From assembly GCA_022360735.1 (NCBI GenBank), contig JAKSCF010000108.1, positions 1 through 9,971 on the forward strand: a DNA stretch of 9,971 bases. The letters are read 5' to 3'. A model generated the notes under the pieces. The model had not been told where the DNA came from, did no database searches, and saw only the letters and a list, made by a program, of their open reading frames with translations. Shown piece after piece: positions 5,872 through 9,971 of the stretch (its first letter is position 1; the number at the start of each line of letters is the position of its first letter). A program made the position numbers and the translations under genes. The DNA is from Clostridia bacterium (GTDB lineage: Bacteria > Bacillota_A > Clostridia > Peptostreptococcales > JAAYPU01).

Positions 5872-6771
5872 TCATTTTGATCTCTGTTTCAAATGATAAT
5901 ATACAGCACCAAGTAAATTGGCATCATTACCCAGAGTCATTGTTCTTACTGCCAATTTTTTTCTATAAGAGGGCATAATCTTTTGCCAAAGGGATTTTTC
6001 TACGGCTTTTTCCAAAAACTCACCTTGCTTTGAAATACCGCCACCAATTAATATTAAACTGGGATTCAGAATATGAACAATTCCTCTTAAACCCTCACTT
6101 AAATAATCGATCCACTGATTAAAAACCCATAAATATTCCTTATTTCCTTGTTTACATTCCTGGAAGAATTCAATTGTTTCAACAAAACCTAATCCATCTT
6201 CAATTTGTAACTCAAGCGCCTTTGTAGATGCATATTTTTCATAGCACCCTTTGTGCCCACAATCACAATGAAGTCCATTATAAATCAGAGGTATATGACC
6301 AAATTCACCGGCAGAATATCCACTCCCATAATAAATGCATCCATTTTCAACAATGGCGCCACCAATTCCAGTCCCTATCGTTATGGCAATAAAGCTGTTG
6401 GAATTGATGTTACCTTTCCACACCTCACCTAAGGCTGCACAGTTCACATCGTTTTCAACGGTTACAGGAAGTAAATATTTCTGTTCTAAGTATTTTTTAA
6501 TCTCAAATCCTGTATATAACGGTATTGCATCTGTAGCAAAAACAACACGACCTAAGTCAGCATCTATCTGTCCGGCAGAGCTTATAGCAATACCTTCTAT
6601 GCCATATTGTAAACAATATTCATTGATAATCTCTTCCACTTTCCCCATCATGAAATGGGCTCCCTTACATGCCTCTGTAGTCTTACTTCCTTTGTTCCTA
6701 AGATTCCCGTCAGAGTCACATAAAGCATATTTAATATTTGTCCCGCCAATATCAATGGCTAAAATAGTCAT
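5872..6771 (-). CDS. ROK-family sugar kinase
   Basis: A 299-residue ROK (repressor, ORF, kinase) protein without an N-terminal helix-turn-helix, so an ATP-dependent sugar kinase rather than a NagC/XylR-type repressor. Positions count from ATG at 6771. ATP-binding LAIDIGGTNIK (about 4-14), the catalytic Asp in VENDVNCAALGE (D108), GTGIGGAIV (about 133-141), AGEFGHIPL with the zinc-binding His (H159), the CxCGxxGCxE zinc site CDCGHKGCYE (C169, C171, C176) and a C-terminal LILIGGGIS segment are all present. ROK kinases phosphorylate hexoses such as glucose, mannose, fructose or N-acetylmannosamine; which one cannot be told. A GTG three codons earlier is too close to the AGGGTG site (6780-6785), which is 8 nt from the ATG, so ATG is preferred. 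Last gene of the PTS operon, 64 nt after EIIA. It probably phosphorylates a free sugar released inside the cell. Confidence 0.9.
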   Translation of the reverse strand: MTILAIDIGGTNIKYALCDSDGNLRNKGSKTTEACKGAHFMMGKVEEIINEYCLQYGIEGIAISSAGQIDADLGRVVFATDAIPLYTGFEIKKYLEQKYLLPVTVENDVNCAALGEVWKGNINSNSFIAITIGTGIGGAIVENGCIYYGSGYSAGEFGHIPLIYNGLHCDCGHKGCYEKYASTKALELQIEDGLGFVETIEFFQECKQGNKEYLWVFNQWIDYLSEGLRGIVHILNPSLILIGGGISKQGEFLEKAVEKSLWQKIMPSYRKKLAVRTMTLGNDANLLGAVYYHLKQRSK

Positions 6772-6835
6772 TTTATTCACACCCTACATCAAGCAATCAC
6801 CAAACATAAACTTGCTGAATCCATCATTCAATGAT

Positions 6836-7279
6836 TCAACCCCTTGTTAATATCTCATATAATTTTTCTCTTGTTTCAGCATTATATAGAGCATCCATGC
6901 GTTCATCATCTATCAGAACTTCTGCCAGCTCACTCAATAAATTAAGATGGCTTTTATTATCAATGGCTGCCAACGTAACGATTAGCTTTACAGGATCAAA
7001 CTCTTCAACGCCAAAGGAAACAGGCGTTTCCAGCAATGCAAAGCTTAATCCCATTTCATTGACACCACACTCTGGTCGTGCATGCGCTAAAGCTACGTGT
7101 GGACTTATCACCAAATAGGGACCTTTTTCATTTATGACATGAATCATTTCCTCTACATATCTCGGTTCAATGCACCCACGTTCCAGCAATCTCTCAGAAG
7201 ATTTTCGAATTGCTTCGTCCCAATTCTTCGCCTTTAATCCAACAGTAATGTCATCCAATGTTAACCTCTTCAATAACAT
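6836..7279 (-). CDS. PTS EIIA, fructose/mannitol superfamily, ascorbate (UlaC-like) type
   Basis: A 147-residue soluble phosphocarrier that takes phosphate from HPr on a histidine and hands it to EIIB. Positions count from ATG at 7279. The active-site region SPHVALAHARPECGV (59-73) holds the phosphorylated His H66. Following segments (MGLSFALLETPVSFG, DPVKLIVTLAAIDNKSHLNLLSELAEVL) are closer to UlaC/SgaA-type EIIA than to MtlF, which has IAIPHGT at the active site. The residue before the active His is Ala, where the family nearly always has Pro. The GGAGGG site at 7288-7293 is 8 nt from the ATG; a TTG twelve codons upstream lies before that site and was rejected. It lies downstream of EIICB and HAD in the same operon and is the probable donor for the EIICB, which lacks its own IIA domain. 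Confidence 0.88.
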   Translation of the reverse strand: MLLKRLTLDDITVGLKAKNWDEAIRKSSERLLERGCIEPRYVEEMIHVINEKGPYLVISPHVALAHARPECGVNEMGLSFALLETPVSFGVEEFDPVKLIVTLAAIDNKSHLNLLSELAEVLIDDERMDALYNAETREKLYEILTRG

Positions 7280-7369
7280 GATGCTTTCCCTCCAATTTTT
7301 AAAAGTATTAAGCAAAACACTGTATCATTAAAACACATGGTTATGTCACATCATTTGCTTTAAGGTTTG

Positions 7370-8047
7370 TTAAGCCCCACGCGCTTTACAACTTGAATTA
7401 AACTCTTCTATCAAAGAATTGACACTTACATTTTTTAAAGAATCAACCATTCGATAATATCCTGCAAATTCACTATGTTTTGTGACAGCATTAGGAACAA
7501 CAATGACTTCTGCACCTGCACTTTTACCAGCAATTAGACCATTTAGTGAGTCTTCCACTATAACCGTTTCCTTAGCTTCGACATCAAGTTCTTTTAGAGC
7601 TTTTAAAAATAAATCCGGATGCGGTTTAATACGTTCAACATCATCTGCAGTAATCAGCGCATCAAAAAAATGGATAATTCCAAACTTTGTTAAATATTTA
7701 AATGGTCTTTCACGGAATGAAGATGTAGCAAGGGCCAGCTTCAACCCCTCATTTCTAACCTTTTTAACGAAATCAACTATACCTTCTTTTGGAGGCAAAG
7801 CATTAACTTTTTCCATAAATAATGATTTGGTTTCTTCTTCAAAAAAGTCACGATCAATGCTCAAACTACGTTCTGCTTCAAGGTATCGCAACAATTCTTC
7901 GCTATTTGCACCTACACATTTTAAAAATTCATCCATGGTCAAATCATATTTTTTATGCTTTTTAAACCATGCTACAAAAACTTCATGCCAAACGACTTCT
8001 GTATCAATAATAACCCCATCAAAATCCATAATAACTGCTTTCAGCAT
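7370..8047 (-). CDS. HAD-superfamily phosphatase / beta-phosphoglucomutase-like
   Basis: A 225-residue HAD subfamily IA hydrolase with a helical cap. Motif I is DFDGV (nucleophile D8, acid/base D10), the cap runs about 16-85, motif II is ATSS (T108, S109), motif III Lys is K141 in RIKPHPDLF and motif IV is VEDSLNG (E165, D166). All catalytic residues are intact. The DFDGVIIDTE opening and KPHPDLF are shared by beta-phosphoglucomutases and by small sugar- or polyol-phosphate phosphatases (2-deoxyglucose-6-phosphate or hexitol phosphatases), and I cannot choose between these by eye. AAGGAAGG precedes the ATG. It sits between EIICB (94-nt gap) and EIIA (90-nt gap) in one operon, so it should act on the phosphorylated product of the PTS or on a later intermediate. 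Removing the phosphate would give the downstream ROK kinase a free substrate. Confidence 0.85.
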   Translation of the reverse strand: MLKAVIMDFDGVIIDTEVVWHEVFVAWFKKHKKYDLTMDEFLKCVGANSEELLRYLEAERSLSIDRDFFEEETKSLFMEKVNALPPKEGIVDFVKKVRNEGLKLALATSSFRERPFKYLTKFGIIHFFDALITADDVERIKPHPDLFLKALKELDVEAKETVIVEDSLNGLIAGKSAGAEVIVVPNAVTKHSEFAGYYRMVDSLKNVSVNSLIEEFNSSCKARGA

Positions 8048-8071
8048 TTTATTTATACCTTCCTTTTATAT

Positions 8072-8120
8072 GGAGAGATGCAAATCTTAATGCCATAGGC
8101 ATTTTGATTTACTTCTCCCC
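8072..8120 (-). other. Long imperfect hairpin between EIICB and HAD genes
   Basis: In the minus-strand transcript: outer stem GGGGAGA / TCTCTCC (7 pairs, one G-U), a short AGT/GCA segment (mismatch, G-C, U-G), stem AAATC / GATTT (5 pairs), a 2x2 internal loop, then AATGCC / GGCATT (6 pairs) closed by a 3-nt loop. Both wobble pairs work only in the sense (minus) RNA. No T-tract follows, so it is not a standard terminator; a processing or stability element within the operon mRNA is a reasonable guess. Confidence 0.5.
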
Positions 8121-8141
8121 TGCAAATATCATGTTTTATCT

Positions 8142-9545
8142 TTATGTTAACATTTTCTGTGCTTCTGATATCTTAGTAACCAACTCGTCATACTCAGGTG
8201 CTTTTAAATAGTTTACAATGGCAACAGCATATGCATCCGGTTGTTTTTCAAGTACTCTCTCAACCAGTGATTGATGTGTCACTATAACTTGGCAATCCCC
8301 TGGCAAATCAGTTATAGAAACATGGAAAACTTTTATATGTTCAAGCCCTGCACCATTGAGTTTTTTCTGTAGAATACTTGATCCCATAGCACTTGAACCT
8401 AAACCGGCATCACACGCATAAGCAATACGCGTAACTTTTGAAAAATCAAAAGTACTATTGGATTCAAATACAGATGATACACGACTTTTCTTACCTTTTA
8501 GATTTTCCATTTCTTTTGCAGCTTCTTGCAATTCTTCGTCACTGTTCTTTTTCATTTTTATAAGTGGTATGGAGACAAAGAAAGAAACAGCCGCTGCTGC
8601 TATAACCGAAATTAGAATCTTAATATGATCGCCTTCAGCAGCCATAACCATAATCGTTAATATACTTCCCGGAGAAGCTACCCCAACCAAACCGGTATTC
8701 AATACTGTCAATAAAAATGATCCTGTCATACCGGCTAAAATTAGCGGTAAAACTAAAATAGGATTCATTAATATAAATGGAAAGTAGATCTCATGAATGC
8801 CGCCAAAGAAATGAATCACACTTGCCCCATAAGCGGAGGCTTTTGAATCCCCTTTACCGAAAACCATATATGCAAGTAAAACACCCATACCCGGACCAGG
8901 ATTTGATTCTAATAAAAATAATACCGATTTTCCTAAAGAGTCCAATTGTGTTGTCCCAAGCGGTGTTAAGATGCCTTGCCCTATGGCATTGTTTAAAAAT
9001 AAAATTTTTGCCGGTTCAATAAAAATCGCTGTGAAAGGCAACAGATTTTTTTGAATCATAAAATCTACTGCACCAGCCATAACACCGGTTAAAGATATAA
9101 TAATGGGTGCAATATAAAGATTACCTACTATGGCTAAAATTGAGCCAAGTATACCTGCTGAAAAGTTATTGACAAGCAGTTCAAAACCGGTAGGAATTTT
9201 ACCTTCAATTTGGCTATCAAATTTCTTTAATAAAAATGCTGCAATGGGTGCCATAATCATAGCTCCGAGGAACATTGTAATAGGTGCCCCAACAATAACC
9301 CCCATGGTGGCAACTACACCAACTACACTTCCTCTATAACCGTAGACCATTTTACCGGCAGCTGCTGCGATGAGTATCGGAAGCATGTAATTAAGCATTG
9401 GTAAAATAAATGATTTCATTACATCACTACCTATAGCAATACCAACTGAAGTCAGCAACCCCCAAGCAAGAAACGCACCTAAGTTTGGAATAACCATACC
9501 ACTCAGCTTACTCCCAAATTGCTGAGCTTTCACTCTTAATGTCAT
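8142..9545 (-). CDS. PTS EIICB, mannitol family, without IIA domain
   Basis: A 467-residue membrane permease that imports and phosphorylates its substrate. It aligns along its length with MtlA: GSKLSGMVIPNLGAFLAWG (11-29), VYGYRGSVVGVVATMGVIVGA (67-87), FELLVNNFSAGI (121-132), EPAKILFLNNAI (177-188), ESNPGPGMGVLLAYM (213-227), GGIHEIYFP (248-256) and SPGSIL (291-296). The hydrophobic EIIC domain ends near 330. A charged linker (331-370) leads to a cytosolic EIIB domain with the phosphorylated Cys C378 in YACDAGLGSSAMG. There is no IIA domain; EIIA is encoded separately downstream. The MtlA sequence NH (E. coli N194-H195) reads G189-Q190 here, and the D of VIVGAD reads P88, so substrate recognition probably differs from mannitol. 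The ATG at 9543-9545 has an AAAGGAGG site. It follows the oxidoreductase gene by 57 nt. Confidence 0.9.
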   Translation of the reverse strand: MTLRVKAQQFGSKLSGMVIPNLGAFLAWGLLTSVGIAIGSDVMKSFILPMLNYMLPILIAAAAGKMVYGYRGSVVGVVATMGVIVGAPITMFLGAMIMAPIAAFLLKKFDSQIEGKIPTGFELLVNNFSAGILGSILAIVGNLYIAPIIISLTGVMAGAVDFMIQKNLLPFTAIFIEPAKILFLNNAIGQGILTPLGTTQLDSLGKSVLFLLESNPGPGMGVLLAYMVFGKGDSKASAYGASVIHFFGGIHEIYFPFILMNPILVLPLILAGMTGSFLLTVLNTGLVGVASPGSILTIMVMAAEGDHIKILISVIAAAAVSFFVSIPLIKMKKNSDEELQEAAKEMENLKGKKSRVSSVFESNSTFDFSKVTRIAYACDAGLGSSAMGSSILQKKLNGAGLEHIKVFHVSITDLPGDCQVIVTHQSLVERVLEKQPDAYAVAIVNYLKAPEYDELVTKISEAQKMLT

Positions 9546-9602
9546 AGCTTCTCTCCTCCTTTAACTCATTAAATTATAAAATACTTTAACTTCTTAATGC
9601 TA

Positions 9603-9971
9603 CTAAAGATTAACTTCCTTGCGCTCTGAAATAGAGCGTTCAATAGCATCCACAACTCTTAAAGAATCATATGCCTGTTTTGGCGTAATGATTGATTTTG
9701 TTCCATTTATAACATTATTAATAAATGCCATTAATTCCTCAGCTAAGTCACCGGCTACTTGACCATTGGTTTCATACCAGTGACGTGAATCCGGGTATGA
9801 TATACCTTTGTGATTAACAAAACGCACTCCATGATCACAAGAATCAACATAGGCAACGCCTTTTGTTCCAACCAGCTCCAACTTATCATCAATGATGGTA
9901 GGAGAATTTTCCGGCAAGGTCCAACACGCTTCCATACATGCAATTGCCCCATTTTCATATGTCACAATAGC
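9603..9971 (-). CDS. Gfo/Idh/MocA-family oxidoreductase, C-terminal part
   Basis: Only the last 123 codons are visible; the frame is open to the right edge, and the upstream part with the NAD(P)-binding Rossmann fold lies outside. The visible reading begins AIVTYENGAIACMEACWTLP, the typical strand of the Gfo/Idh/MocA C-terminal alpha/beta domain. It continues with LELVGTKGVAYVDS (about 31-44) and ends with the usual helices ELMAFINNVINGTKSIITPKQAYDSLRVVDAIERS. Members oxidise or reduce sugars, inositols and sugar phosphates with NAD(P). Without the catalytic EKP region the substrate cannot be judged. It is the first gene in view of the PTS operon, 57 nt upstream of EIICB with no terminator, and would oxidise the imported sugar or a derivative. 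The annotation of family is firm, of function open. Confidence 0.85.
   Translation of the reverse strand, partial: AIVTYENGAIACMEACWTLPENSPTIIDDKLELVGTKGVAYVDSCDHGVRFVNHKGISYPDSRHWYETNGQVAGDLAEELMAFINNVINGTKSIITPKQAYDSLRVVDAIERSISERKEVNL

Noticed and set aside
6817..6839. Small palindromic stretch after the EIIA stop codon (ATCATT-G-AATGAT with TGAATC/GATTCA outside)
   Set aside because: The pairing needs a bulge and a tiny loop, is AT-rich and has no U-tract; too weak to call a terminator between EIIA and the kinase.
6335..6850. Plus-strand open frame of 171 codons opposite the ROK kinase
   Set aside because: It lies antisense to a gene with intact family motifs, has no ribosome site and its translation matches no family. 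The other long plus-strand frames opposite cca, HAD and EIICB were rejected for the same reason.
7310..7360. AAGCAAA / TTTGCTT arms in the gap between the HAD and EIIA genes
   Set aside because: Seven pairs around a 37-nt loop with a mismatch just outside; not convincing without conservation.

Overview
The window is AT-rich with strong GGAGG-type ribosome binding sites, short intergenic gaps and sigma-A-like promoters. This points to a low-GC Gram-positive bacterium, most likely an anaerobic member of the Clostridia (rubrerythrin, PadR/HAAS pair, CitG-like protein). I cannot name the genus. Almost everything is on the minus strand; only rubrerythrin is on the plus strand. I see no rRNA, tRNA, insertion sequence, phage gene or CRISPR array.

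Left part (1-3170). At the left edge is the 5' part of a CitG-like gene. Upstream of it (in minus-strand order) a clear intrinsic terminator at 258-286 closes a three-gene unit: a membrane protein with a HAAS (DUF1700) domain fused to an RDD domain, then a PadR repressor, then the tRNA CCA-adding enzyme. This unit starts from an extended -10 promoter overlapped and followed by two near-identical 21-bp palindromes exactly 42 bp apart, which are good candidates for PadR operators.

Middle part (3190-5847). A PhzF-fold enzyme and a protein with a C-terminal CGNR-like zinc knuckle form a second minus-strand unit, driven by a consensus promoter (TTGACA-17-TATAAT) with a palindrome at its start point. 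Rubrerythrin is transcribed divergently from it as a single gene. A GC-rich hairpin at 5825-5846 lies between the convergent rubrerythrin and sugar-kinase genes.

Right part (5872-9971). A sugar-uptake operon runs, in transcription order: Gfo/Idh/MocA oxidoreductase (3' end only), mannitol-type PTS EIICB, HAD phosphatase/phosphomutase, ascorbate-type PTS EIIA, ROK sugar kinase, terminator. The PTS imports and phosphorylates a sugar or polyol. The other three proteins would oxidise, dephosphorylate or isomerise, and re-phosphorylate intermediates. The EIIC lacks the His and Asn found at the substrate-linked position of E. coli MtlA, and there is no mannitol-1-phosphate dehydrogenase in view, so the substrate is probably not plain mannitol. 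The most unusual signals are this composite PTS locus, a 49-nt hairpin between the EIICB and HAD genes, and the paired operators of the HAAS-RDD/PadR unit.
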